From assembly GCF_000444875.1 (NCBI RefSeq), contig NC_021985.1, positions 6,220,170 to 6,284,169 on the forward strand: a stretch of 64,000 nt of DNA. Reading direction: 5' to 3'. Numbering within the stretch: position 1 is the first letter of the stretch; every line of letters starts with the position of its first letter. This DNA is from Streptomyces collinus Tu 365 (GTDB taxonomy: Bacteria > Actinomycetota > Actinomycetes > Streptomycetales > Streptomycetaceae). The position numbers were made by a program, and so were the translations under genes. The notes beneath the pieces were generated by a model. That model did not search any database, was not told where the DNA came from, and worked only from the letters and a program-made list of their open reading frames with translations. Positions 56,432 to 64,000 of the stretch are shown piece by piece.

Positions 56432-59332
56432 ATGACAGAGACGGCGAGCGGTCCGGCACGAGGTTCCCGAGCCAAGGGAGCCAAGACCACCAAGGGACTG
56501 CGCATCGAACGCATCCACACCACCCCCGGCGTGCACCCGTACGACGAGGTGGCGTGGGAGCGTCGTGACGTCGTCATGACCAACTGGCGCGACGGCTCGG
56601 TCAACTTCGAGCAGCGTGGCGTCGAGTTCCCCGACTTCTGGTCGGTGAACGCGGTCAACATCGTCACCAGCAAGTACTTCCGCGGTGCCGTCGGCACCCC
56701 GCAGCGTGAGGTCAGCCTCAAGCAGCTGATCGACCGCATCGTGAAGACGTACCGGAAGGCCGGCGAGGACCACAAGTACTTCGCGTCCCCCGCCGACGCC
56801 GAGATCTTCGAGCACGAGCTGGCGTACGCCCTCCTGCACCAGATCTTCAGCTTCAACAGCCCCGTCTGGTTCAACGTCGGCACCCCGCAGCCCCAGCAGG
56901 TCTCGGCGTGCTTCATCCTGTCCGTCGACGACTCCATGGAGTCGATCCTCGACTGGTACAAGGAAGAGGGGATGATCTTCAAGGGCGGCTCCGGCGCCGG
57001 CCTGAACCTCTCCCGCATCCGGTCCTCCAAGGAACTCCTGTCCTCCGGCGGCAACGCCTCCGGCCCGGTCTCCTTCATGCGCGGCGCCGACGCCTCCGCC
57101 GGCACCATCAAGTCCGGTGGCGCCACGCGTCGTGCCGCCAAGATGGTCGTGCTCGACGTCGACCACCCCGACATCGAGGACTTCATCCAGACGAAGGTCA
57201 GCGAGGAGGAGAAGATCCGCGTCCTGCGCGACGCGGGCTTCGACATGGACCTGGGCGGCGACGACATCACGTCCGTCCAGTACCAGAACGCCAACAACTC
57301 GGTCCGCGTGAACGACGAGTTCATGTCCGCGGTCGAGAAGGGCGGCAACTTCGGCCTGCGAGCCCGTATGACCGGTGAGGTCATCGAGGAGGTCGACGCC
57401 AAGGCGCTCTTCCGCAAGATCGCCGAGGCCGCCTGGGCCTGCGCCGACCCGGGCATCCAGTACGACGACACCATCAACAACTGGCACACCTGCCCCGAGT
57501 CCGGCCGCATCACCGCGTCGAACCCGTGCAGCGAGTACATGCACCTGGACAACACGTCCTGCAACCTGGCCTCGCTGAACCTGATGAAGTTCCTCAAGGA
57601 CGACGGCAAGGGCACCCAGTCCTTCGAGACCGAGCGCTTCCAGAAGGTCGTCGAGCTGGTCATCACCGCGATGGACATCTCGATCTGCTTCGCGGACTTC
57701 CCGACCCAGAAGATCGGCGAGAACACCCGCGCGTTCCGCCAGCTGGGCATCGGCTATGCCAACCTCGGCGCGCTGCTGATGGCCACCGGCCACGCGTACG
57801 ACTCGGACGGCGGCCGCGCCCTGGCCGGTGCCATCACCTCCCTGATGACGGGTACGGCCTACCGCCGCTCCGCCGAGCTGGCCGCGGTCGTCGGCCCCTA
57901 CGACGGCTACGCCCGCAACGCTGACGCCCACAAGCGCGTCATGAAGCAGCACTCCGACGCCAACGGCACGGCCGTCCGCATGGACGACCTGGACACCCCG
58001 GTGTGGGCCGCGGCCACCGAGGCCTGGCAGGACGTCCTGCGCGTCGGGGAGCAGAACGGTTTCCGTAACTCCCAGGCGTCCGTGCTCGCCCCGACCGGCA
58101 CCATCGGTCTGGCGATGTCCTGCGACACCACCGGTGTCGAGCCCGACCTCGCCCTGGTGAAGTTCAAGAAGCTCGTCGGCGGCGGCTCGATGCAGATCGT
58201 CAACGGCACCGTCCCGCAGGCCCTGCGCCGCCTGGGCTACCAGGAGGAGCAGATCGAGGCGGTCGTCGCCCACATCGCCGACCACGGCAATGTGATCGAC
58301 GCCCCGGGCCTCAAGCCCGAGCACTACGAGGTGTTCGACTGCGCCATGGGCGAGCGTGCCATCTCCCCGATGGGCCACGTCCGCATGATGGCCGCGATCC
58401 AGCCCTGGATCTCCGGTGCCATCTCCAAGACGGTCAACATGCCGGAGACGGCGACCGTCGAGGAGGTCGAGGAGATCTACTACGAGGCCTGGAAGCTCGG
58501 CGTCAAGGCGCTCGCGATCTACCGCGACAACTGCAAGGTCGGCCAGCCGCTCTCCGCCAAGAAGAAGGAGGACGAGAAGGCCGAGATCACCGAGAAGACC
58601 GAGGACACGATCCGTGCCGCGGTCGAGAAGGTGGTCGAGTACCGCCCCGTCCGCAAGCGTCTCCCGAAGGGCCGCCCCGGCATCACCACGTCCTTCACCG
58701 TCGGTGGCGCCGAGGGCTACATGACCGCCAACTCCTACCCGGACGACGGTCTCGGCGAGGTCTTCCTGAAGATGTCCAAGCAGGGCTCGACCCTCGCGGG
58801 CATGATGGACGCCTTCTCCATCGCGGTCTCCGTCGGCCTCCAGTACGGCGTGCCCCTGGAGACGTACGTCTCGAAGTTCACCAACATGCGCTTCGAGCCG
58901 GCCGGCATGACGGACGACCCGGACGTGCGGATGGCGCAGTCGATCGTCGACTACATCTTCCGCCGCCTGGCGCTGGACTTCCTGCCCTTCGAGACCCGCT
59001 CCGCCCTCGGCATCCACTCCGCCGAGGAGCGCCAGCGCCACCTGGAGACGGGCTCCTACGAGCAGTCCATCGACGAGGACGAGGTCGACGTCGAGGGCCT
59101 GGCCCAGTCGGCGCCCCGCGCCCAGGAGCTGAAGGCGGTCGCCACGCCGAAGGCGGAGGCCGAGGTGGCCAAGGCCGCCCCGAAGCAGGCCCACACCAGC
59201 GCCGAGCTGGTGGAGATGCAGCTGGGCATCCAGGCCGACGCCCCGCTCTGCTTCTCCTGCGGCACGAAGATGCAGCGGGCCGGTTCCTGCTACATCTGCG
59301 AGGGCTGCGGCTCGACCAGCGGCTGCAGCTGA
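56432..59332 (+). CDS. nrdJ: Class II (B12-dependent) ribonucleotide reductase NrdJ
   Basis: The 966-residue enzyme has the RNR catalytic core with NPCSEYMHLDNTSCNLASLN (active-site Asn, Cys and Glu), CFIL with the first redox Cys, and a Cys-rich C-terminal tail (CYICEGCG, SGCS) that reduces the active site. It makes deoxynucleotides with adenosylcobalamin as radical source. The ATG at 56432 follows GGGAGG. Streptomyces has a second, class I enzyme elsewhere; both are controlled by NrdR. Confidence 0.97.
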   Translation: MTETASGPARGSRAKGAKTTKGLRIERIHTTPGVHPYDEVAWERRDVVMTNWRDGSVNFEQRGVEFPDFWSVNAVNIVTSKYFRGAVGTPQREVSLKQLIDRIVKTYRKAGEDHKYFASPADAEIFEHELAYALLHQIFSFNSPVWFNVGTPQPQQVSACFILSVDDSMESILDWYKEEGMIFKGGSGAGLNLSRIRSSKELLSSGGNASGPVSFMRGADASAGTIKSGGATRRAAKMVVLDVDHPDIEDFIQTKVSEEEKIRVLRDAGFDMDLGGDDITSVQYQNANNSVRVNDEFMSAVEKGGNFGLRARMTGEVIEEVDAKALFRKIAEAAWACADPGIQYDDTINNWHTCPESGRITASNPCSEYMHLDNTSCNLASLNLMKFLKDDGKGTQSFETERFQKVVELVITAMDISICFADFPTQKIGENTRAFRQLGIGYANLGALLMATGHAYDSDGGRALAGAITSLMTGTAYRRSAELAAVVGPYDGYARNADAHKRVMKQHSDANGTAVRMDDLDTPVWAAATEAWQDVLRVGEQNGFRNSQASVLAPTGTIGLAMSCDTTGVEPDLALVKFKKLVGGGSMQIVNGTVPQALRRLGYQEEQIEAVVAHIADHGNVIDAPGLKPEHYEVFDCAMGERAISPMGHVRMMAAIQPWISGAISKTVNMPETATVEEVEEIYYEAWKLGVKALAIYRDNCKVGQPLSAKKKEDEKAEITEKTEDTIRAAVEKVVEYRPVRKRLPKGRPGITTSFTVGGAEGYMTANSYPDDGLGEVFLKMSKQGSTLAGMMDAFSIAVSVGLQYGVPLETYVSKFTNMRFEPAGMTDDPDVRMAQSIVDYIFRRLALDFLPFETRSALGIHSAEERQRHLETGSYEQSIDEDEVDVEGLAQSAPRAQELKAVATPKAEAEVAKAAPKQAHTSAELVEMQLGIQADAPLCFSCGTKMQRAGSCYICEGCGSTSGCS

Positions 59333-59350
59333 TAACACGCGGTAACTGAG

Positions 59351-59384
59351 GTAAGGGGCGTCGGCACCAGCCGGCGCCCCTTAC
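59351..59384 (+). terminator. Hairpin terminator after nrdJ
   Basis: GTAAGGGGCGTCGG (59351-59364) pairs with CCGGCGCCCCTTAC (59371-59384) with a single wobble pair. Confidence 0.85.
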
Positions 59385-59487
59385 TCATGGGCAGGTCAGA
59401 GGGCCCAAGGGGCGCCCCGGCCGACCGCTCGTCTCGCGCCGGCGTGCGCCGCGACCTGCGGTCCTGACCCTGACGTACAGGCCTGGG

Positions 59488-60081
59488 TCAGTGCGCCCTG
59501 CCCATGACCCGGGCGAAGCCGGCCGGGTCCTCGTCGAAGCCGTGCACACCGGGCCGGAAGGCCCACCCGCCGGACTCGTCCCGCGCGAACTCCCCGATCG
59601 TGGCCGCGGTGGCGCCGCCGACCGAGCCGAACTCGTCCTCCGCGAGCACGGTGTACCCCTCACGTATGCGCATGGCCGGATTCAGCACCCCGTCGAAGGT
59701 CCGCTCCCCGGCCCGCTGCTGGATGACCACACCCACGACCACGCGCGCGTAGCGGTCGTCGAGCCGGTCGAGCTCGAGCTGCATGACCTCGTCCCAGCCG
59801 AATCCCCGGCCGTCCGTGCTGTCCCGGTCGAGGAAGATCGTGCCGTCCGGGGAGCGGCTGTCGAAGTGCACCAGATAGGCCGGTGACCCGTACGGGTCCG
59901 CCGACACGAAGGTCGCCGCGACGATGTCGAGATCGGTGGGCGGCTGACCCGCCGGACTCGGGTCCCACTTCAGGGCGACCTCGACCTTGCGGATTCCCTT
60001 GCTGAAGCCAGGCACCGGGCGTTCCCTTCCCCCCTGTGGGTCTGTCCCCCAACTCCCCTGGAGTCGGGGCTGCTTGCTCAT
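59488..60081 (-). CDS. TerD-family protein
   Basis: The 197-residue protein has a TerD-type beta-sandwich (about 20-190) with IRKVEVALKWDPSP, PTDLDIVAATFVSADPYG, SPDGTIFLDRDSTDGRGFGWDE and ARVVVGVVIQQR. Acidic patches DLDIV and DRDSTDG are typical calcium sites of TerD. TerD proteins take part in tellurite resistance and phage defence; here there are no other ter genes. The ATG at 60081 lacks an obvious ribosome site. Confidence 0.9.
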   Translation of the reverse strand: MSKQPRLQGSWGTDPQGGRERPVPGFSKGIRKVEVALKWDPSPAGQPPTDLDIVAATFVSADPYGSPAYLVHFDSRSPDGTIFLDRDSTDGRGFGWDEVMQLELDRLDDRYARVVVGVVIQQRAGERTFDGVLNPAMRIREGYTVLAEDEFGSVGGATAATIGEFARDESGGWAFRPGVHGFDEDPAGFARVMGRAH

Positions 60082-60166
60082 CGTGCCACGTGCGCCGGGG
60101 CGCATGCGCGGGCGATCTCCGCCGGAGCGTGACCGACGCCACGCCCGGTGGCCGTACGATGGCGCG

Positions 60167-60772
60167 GTGCTGGTCAAGTGGATTCGCTGCACCGTGGTGG
60201 ACCGCCGCGGCTTCGAGCGGGGGCAGCGGAAATGGGCGGGGCTTCCGGGGGAGCCGGGTTTTCGGGGGCAGGGTGGAGGCTGGAGCCGGCACCGGCCCGG
60301 AGTGGCGCACGTGTTCGCCTTCTGGGAGAGCCGCGCCTTCTACGACTCCTTCATGGCCCGTTCGCACGACCGTCTGGCGGCCGCCCAGTCCGGCACCTTC
60401 AAAGACGCCCAGGTCAAGCTGTTCGAGTACCGCTTCGACGTGAAGACCGGCTTCGAGCCGCGGTTCACCGACGCGGACCTGATCCGGGTGGCCCTGTGCC
60501 GGGTGCACGAGCAGCGTGTCGAGCACTTCACCCTGATGCAGGAGAAGGTCTGGAATCCCGCGATGGCGGGCTCGCCCGGCATGATCCGGGGCATGTTCGG
60601 CGAGGCACCCGCGCACGAGTTCATGGTGCTCTCCATGTGGCGGTCGGCCGCCGAGCACGGCAAGTACCGCACCGAGCGGGTGGAGCGTCTGGCCCTGCGC
60701 GCCCAGACGGAGGCGGACATCGCGGCCCTGACCGGTGACATCGTGGAGATGGAGCCCTCCTGGACGGTCTGA
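60167..60772 (+). CDS. DUF4937 family protein (YdbC-like)
   Basis: The 201-residue protein has two copies of an ABM-type dimeric alpha/beta fold: VKWIRCTVVDRRGFERGQRKW, HVFAFWESRAFYDSFMARSH and then LIRVALCRVHEQRVEHF, VLSMWRSAAEHGKYR. I recall the family number as DUF4937; its function is unknown. TACGAT (60155-60160) stands six bases before GTG, a leaderless promoter. It diverges from the terD-like gene. Confidence 0.8.
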   Translation: MLVKWIRCTVVDRRGFERGQRKWAGLPGEPGFRGQGGGWSRHRPGVAHVFAFWESRAFYDSFMARSHDRLAAAQSGTFKDAQVKLFEYRFDVKTGFEPRFTDADLIRVALCRVHEQRVEHFTLMQEKVWNPAMAGSPGMIRGMFGEAPAHEFMVLSMWRSAAEHGKYRTERVERLALRAQTEADIAALTGDIVEMEPSWTV

Positions 60773-60924
60773 GGGGCTGGACGGTCCGCAGGCCCCGGGG
60801 CCGGGCGCCCCGGCCCGGTCCGCGCACGGCCCGGCGGCTCCATGTGCGGGGGATTCCGTGTGACCTACGCCGTATGAGCCCGCCGGAGTGCTCGATCGCC
60901 CTCCGGCCGAACTAGGGTTTTGGC

Positions 60925-61584
60925 ATGGCACGACCACGGCGCATCGTCCTTGTCCGGCACGGCGAGTCAACGGGCAATGTTGATGACTCCGTCTACGAGC
61001 GGGAGCCCGACCACGCTCTCGCCCTGACCGAACGCGGCCGGCGGCAGGCCGAGGAGACCGGAAAGACGCTCCGGGAGGTGTTCGGCCGGGAGCGCGTGAG
61101 CGTGTACGTCTCCCCGTACCGCCGCACCCACGAGACCCTCCGCGCCTTCCACCTCGACCCCGACCTCATACGCGTACGCGAGGAACCCCGGCTGCGCGAG
61201 CAGGACTGGGGCAACTGGCAGGACCGCGACGACGTGCGCCTGCAGAAGGCGTACCGGGACGCCTACGGTCACTTCTTCTTCCGGTTCCCTCAGGGTGAGT
61301 CCGGCGCCGACGTCTACGACCGGGTCGGCGGCTTCCTGGAGAGTCTCTACCGCAGCTTCGAGGCCCCCGACCATCCGCCGAACGTGCTCCTGGTGACGCA
61401 CGGACTCGCCATGCGGCTGTTCTGCATGCGCTGGTTCCACTGGACGGTCGCCGAATTCGAGTCGCTGTCGAACCCCGGGAACGCCGAGATGCGGATGCTC
61501 GTTCTCGGAGAGGACGGCCGCTACGCCCTCGACCGGCCCTTCGAGCGCTGGCGGGACCCGGTGCCGTACTGGGTCAACGGATAG
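60925..61584 (+). CDS. Histidine phosphatase (phosphoglycerate mutase-like) protein
   Basis: The 219-residue protein has the catalytic RHGES (H12), then ERGRRQAEETG, and the second His in LVTHGLAMRLF. Substrate not evident; long HYD-rich loop NWQDRDDVRLQKAYRDAYGH. TAGGGT (60913-60918) is six bases before the ATG, a leaderless start. An ADP-ribosylglycohydrolase gene follows after 12 bases, so both are likely cotranscribed. Confidence 0.9.
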   Translation: MARPRRIVLVRHGESTGNVDDSVYEREPDHALALTERGRRQAEETGKTLREVFGRERVSVYVSPYRRTHETLRAFHLDPDLIRVREEPRLREQDWGNWQDRDDVRLQKAYRDAYGHFFFRFPQGESGADVYDRVGGFLESLYRSFEAPDHPPNVLLVTHGLAMRLFCMRWFHWTVAEFESLSNPGNAEMRMLVLGEDGRYALDRPFERWRDPVPYWVNG

Positions 61585-61596
61585 AGTGGCAGTGCG

Positions 61597-62502
61597 ATGA
61601 CCGCTGACACCTCTTCTCTCGGGCGCCTGGAGCGCGCGCTGGCCAGCCTGCGCGGACTGGCGGTGGGGGACGCGCTGGGCTCGCAGTTCTTCGTCCCGGC
61701 GCACTACCCGCTGCTCAAGCGCCGCGAGCTCCCCGAGGGCTCCTGGCAGTGGACGGACGACACGGAGATGGCCTGTTCCGTCGTGGCCGTCCTGGCCGCC
61801 CACCAGCGCCTGGACCAGGACGCACTGGCCCGCTCCTTCGCCGACCACCACGACTTCGACCGGGGGTACGGCCCCGCGGTCAACCGGCTGCTCCGCCTCG
61901 TCCGGGAAGGCCAGGACTGGCGCGAGCTGGCCGCGGGCCTCTTCAACGGACAGGGCTCCTGGGGCAACGGCGCGGCGATGCGCATCGCCCCTCTGGGCGC
62001 CTGGTACGCGGACGATCCGGAGCAGGCGACCCACCAGGCGGAGATCTCCGCCTACCCCACGCACCAGCACCGCGAGGCCGTGGTCGGCGCGATGGCCGTG
62101 GCGGCCGCGGCCGCACTGGCCGCCGCACCGGACGGGCCGCCCAGCCCTGAGGCGCTGCTGGACGGCGTCATCGCCCTCGTGCCCAGGAGCGCGGTCGGCG
62201 CGGGCCTGCGCCGGGCCCGGGACATGCTCGACTACGGCGACGCCGGGACGGTCGCGGCCGTCCTGGGCTGCGGACGCCGCACGAGCGCTCACGACACCGT
62301 CCCCTTCGCCCTCTGGTCGGCCGCTCGTTCGCTCGCCGACTTCGAGAAGGCGTTCTGGACGACCGCCCAGGTGGGTGGGGACGTGGACACGAACTGCGCC
62401 ATCGTCGGCGGTGTACTCGCGTCCGGCAAGGCGGGACCGCCCCCGGCGCCGTGGCTGGAGCGGACCGAGGCCCTGCCGGACTGGGTGCCGTCCGGCCCCT
62501 GA
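61597..62502 (+). CDS. ADP-ribosylglycohydrolase family (DraG-like)
   Basis: The 301-residue protein has the metal-binding TDDT at residues 53-56 and the C-terminal GGDVDTNCAIVGG, with SWGNGAAMRIAPLG in the middle, all typical of DraG/ARH enzymes that remove ADP-ribose from proteins or nucleic acids. Start ATG 61597 is 12 bases after the phosphatase stop. The target is not known. Confidence 0.93.
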   Translation: MTADTSSLGRLERALASLRGLAVGDALGSQFFVPAHYPLLKRRELPEGSWQWTDDTEMACSVVAVLAAHQRLDQDALARSFADHHDFDRGYGPAVNRLLRLVREGQDWRELAAGLFNGQGSWGNGAAMRIAPLGAWYADDPEQATHQAEISAYPTHQHREAVVGAMAVAAAAALAAAPDGPPSPEALLDGVIALVPRSAVGAGLRRARDMLDYGDAGTVAAVLGCGRRTSAHDTVPFALWSAARSLADFEKAFWTTAQVGGDVDTNCAIVGGVLASGKAGPPPAPWLERTEALPDWVPSGP

Positions 62503-62746
62503 GCCACCCCCCTTCGCCCATCGGGCACTCTTCGTGTCCGCCGGGAACTCTCCGTGGTCGTCGCCCGTTGTCCCGGGGCTGCCGCGGGGCAGTGGTCCGG
62601 CCGGCCGCGGTGGGCCGCCGCCCCGGCCGGGTCGGACGATTCCCGGACCCGCCGTGCCCGCGAGGGCGCCGAGGCCGCTCATGCGGCCTGGATCACCAGC
62701 CGGCAGGTCACCAAAGCCGCCCCGCCCGCGAGTCGAGGACCTGGGA
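62503..62746. other. Gene-free stretch after the ADP-ribosylglycohydrolase gene
   Basis: I see no credible gene, hairpin or repeat in these bases. Together with the fragments that follow, it may be remains of a deleted transport locus. Confidence 0.5.
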
Positions 62747-62875
62747 TCAGATCACGCTTCCGTCGAGCACCACCATGAGTTGGCAGGCGGCGAGGACGGC
62801 CAGGGCGATGCCGGGATGCCCCTCCCGGCGGGCCGCGCCCGGTTCTGTTCTCCGGAGTAACTGAGAGGTTGTCAC
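62747..62875 (-). pseudogene. Remnant of an MFS drug transporter (N-terminal 42 aa)
   Basis: A frame from GTG at 62875, preceded by GGGGGA, reads HPGIALAVLAACQLMVVLD then GSVI and stops at TGA (62747-62749). LAACQLMVVLD-GSV is the first membrane helix and motif of EmrB/QacA-type drug exporters (usually ...LDxSVVNVALP). No further MFS sequence follows, so it is a truncated relic. It contains a TTA codon, rare in this genome. Confidence 0.6.
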
Positions 62876-62967
62876 GATGGGTCCCCCAAAGAGGCGTTAG
62901 TGAACGACGCCATGTTCTCGCGACCCGGTCGCTGCGCGCCGTGATTCACGAGTGCGATCAGAAGTAG

Positions 62968-63219
62968 GCCGAACGCTCCCATGGTGTGATCTTCGACGGC
63001 GTGGTGGAGCCGACCATCCAGCAGTCGCGGGACGTGGTGACCCGTGGAAAAGAGCGGGGAGAAGTGCGTCCCGACGCGGCCGACGGATACGTCTTGGACG
63101 CCATCCCGGCGATGATGATGCACCGATCCAAGATGTGCAGAAGCGAATGGAGCGATCGGGATCTGGAGGAGATGGTCGACCACCTCATGATCCCGCTGCT
63201 ACGTCCGCACGGCTCGTGA
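62968..63219 (+). pseudogene. Remnant of a TetR-family regulator (C-terminal domain only)
   Basis: From 62968 the frame reads AERSHGVIFDGVVEPTIQQS and continues to RDLEEMVDHLMIPLLRPHGS. The pattern ERGEVRPDA, IPAMMMHRSKMCRSEW and the final LLRP is the C-terminal ligand-binding part of TetR proteins. A stop lies just upstream at 62965-62967 and no helix-turn-helix precedes it. It faces the MFS relic, as expected of a TetR-exporter pair. Confidence 0.7.
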
Positions 63220-63299
63220 CCCGCCCGCCGGCCCTCTTCGCCCCGGCCCGGGAACCGGGGTGTCGCTCGGTGATCCGGGCGGCGTACCCTAAGGGCGCC

Positions 63300-64000
63300 A
63301 TGCCGTACGAACCACCCACCCACACTGTCGAGCGCTCCCTGCGCGCCACGACCGGAGCGAAGATCATCGCTGGTGTCGACGAGGTGGGGCGCGGCGCCTG
63401 GGCCGGGCCCGTCACCGTCTGCGCGGCGGTCACCGGACTCCGTCGGCCACCCGAGGGTCTGACCGACTCCAAGCTGCTGACCATCAAGCGCCGTACGGAA
63501 CTGGCCGGGATACTCCGGACGTGGGTGACCTCCTACGCCCTGGGGCATGCTTCACCCGAGGAGATCGACGAACGGGGGATGACCGCCGCGCTGCGGCTCG
63601 CCGCCGTCCGGGCCCTGGACGCCCTGCCGGTGCGCCCCGACGCCGTGATCCTCGACGGGAAGCACGACTATCTCGGCGCCCCGTGGAAGGTCCGCACGGT
63701 GATCAAGGGAGATCGTTCCTGCGTCGCCGTCGCGGCGGCGTCGGTGATCGCCAAGGTTCAGCGCGACAAAATGATGGCCGAACTGGGTGTCGACCATGCA
63801 GACTTCGGGTTTGCGGACAACGCCGGGTATCCGTCTCCCGTGCACAAGGCCGCACTGGAGGAGCGGGGACCCACCCCGTACCACCGCCTGTCATGGGCGT
63901 ATCTTGATGCGCTGCCCCAGTGGCGGCACCTCAAGAAGGTCCGCAGCTGGGCGGACGGAGGCGTTCCGGAGATCGAGGGTCAGCTCGGCTTCGACTTCTG
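63300..64000 (+). CDS. rnhB: Ribonuclease HII, 3' end cut by the window edge
   Basis: The 233 visible residues have the RNase HII DEDD set: D27 and E28 in GVDEVGRGAWAGPV, D119 in ILDGKHDY, D156 in VQRDKMM. The enzyme removes ribonucleotides from DNA and RNA primers. The window ends after TG, apparently the first two bases of the stop codon, so only the final base is missing. The ATG at 63300 follows TACCCT (63285-63290) by nine bases. Confidence 0.95.
   Translation, partial: MPYEPPTHTVERSLRATTGAKIIAGVDEVGRGAWAGPVTVCAAVTGLRRPPEGLTDSKLLTIKRRTELAGILRTWVTSYALGHASPEEIDERGMTAALRLAAVRALDALPVRPDAVILDGKHDYLGAPWKVRTVIKGDRSCVAVAAASVIAKVQRDKMMAELGVDHADFGFADNAGYPSPVHKAALEERGPTPYHRLSWAYLDALPQWRHLKKVRSWADGGVPEIEGQLGFDF

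Overview
The window is high-G+C DNA (roughly 70% by eye) with dense genes on both strands. It has many GTG starts, many TANNNT-type -10 boxes placed six or seven bases before a start codon, and actinobacterial-only genes such as clgR, DUF3046 and the MT0933-like antitoxin family. Gene content and order (clgR, dpsC, nei, lhr, recA-recX, gluABCD-gluRK, miaB, miaA, dapF, rshA, hflX, lexA-nrdR-nrdJ, rnhB) match, from memory, the recA-to-rnhB core-chromosome segment of Streptomyces such as S. coelicolor. I see no rRNA, tRNA, integrase, transposase or CRISPR array.

Layout. 1-11.6 kb: end of cinA, the Clp regulator clgR, a Dps ferritin, an SDR oxidoreductase under a palindromic operator, the DNA-repair enzymes Nei and Lhr, an AraC regulator with the AzlCD amino-acid exporter, and an alpha-barrel hypothetical. 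11.7-19 kb: DUF3046, an AI-2E-type permease, recA-recX behind an SOS box, and an orphan FtsX-type permease. 19-22 kb: a cysteine dioxygenase-rhodanese operon preceded by a leaderless cysteine-containing leader peptide, then an FAD monooxygenase. 22-29 kb: the glutamate ABC transporter gluABCD facing the two-component pair gluR-gluK, plus an isolated TAXI binding protein and a MazG-like pyrophosphohydrolase.

29-34 kb: a secreted lipoprotein, a 32-bp tandem repeat, then an unusual operon of a MerR regulator fused to a peroxiredoxin, a DUF6204-type protein and a MarR regulator; a PP2C phosphatase diverges from it. 34-45.6 kb: tRNA modification (miaB, miaA), lysine and cell-wall precursor synthesis (dapF), a RelA/SpoT homologue, a secreted M1 aminopeptidase and the ribosome-associated GTPase hflX. 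45.7-52 kb: a secreted serine protease diverging from an incomplete NRPS-independent siderophore pathway (aminotransferase, IucA/IucC synthetase, GNAT acyltransferase). 52-64 kb: a DinG/XPD-type helicase, lexA, nrdR-nrdJ with paired NrdR boxes, a TerD protein, a DUF4937 protein, a histidine phosphatase with an ADP-ribosylglycohydrolase, decayed MFS and TetR remnants, and rnhB cut by the window end.

How the genes work together. Several form a DNA-damage and nucleotide-supply theme: LexA represses itself and recA through visible boxes, while nei, lhr, the DinG-like helicase, recX, nrdJ and rnhB act in repair or precursor supply. The best candidates for undescribed biology are the MerR-peroxiredoxin fusion operon, the cysteine leader peptide controlling cysteine breakdown, and the partial siderophore pathway.
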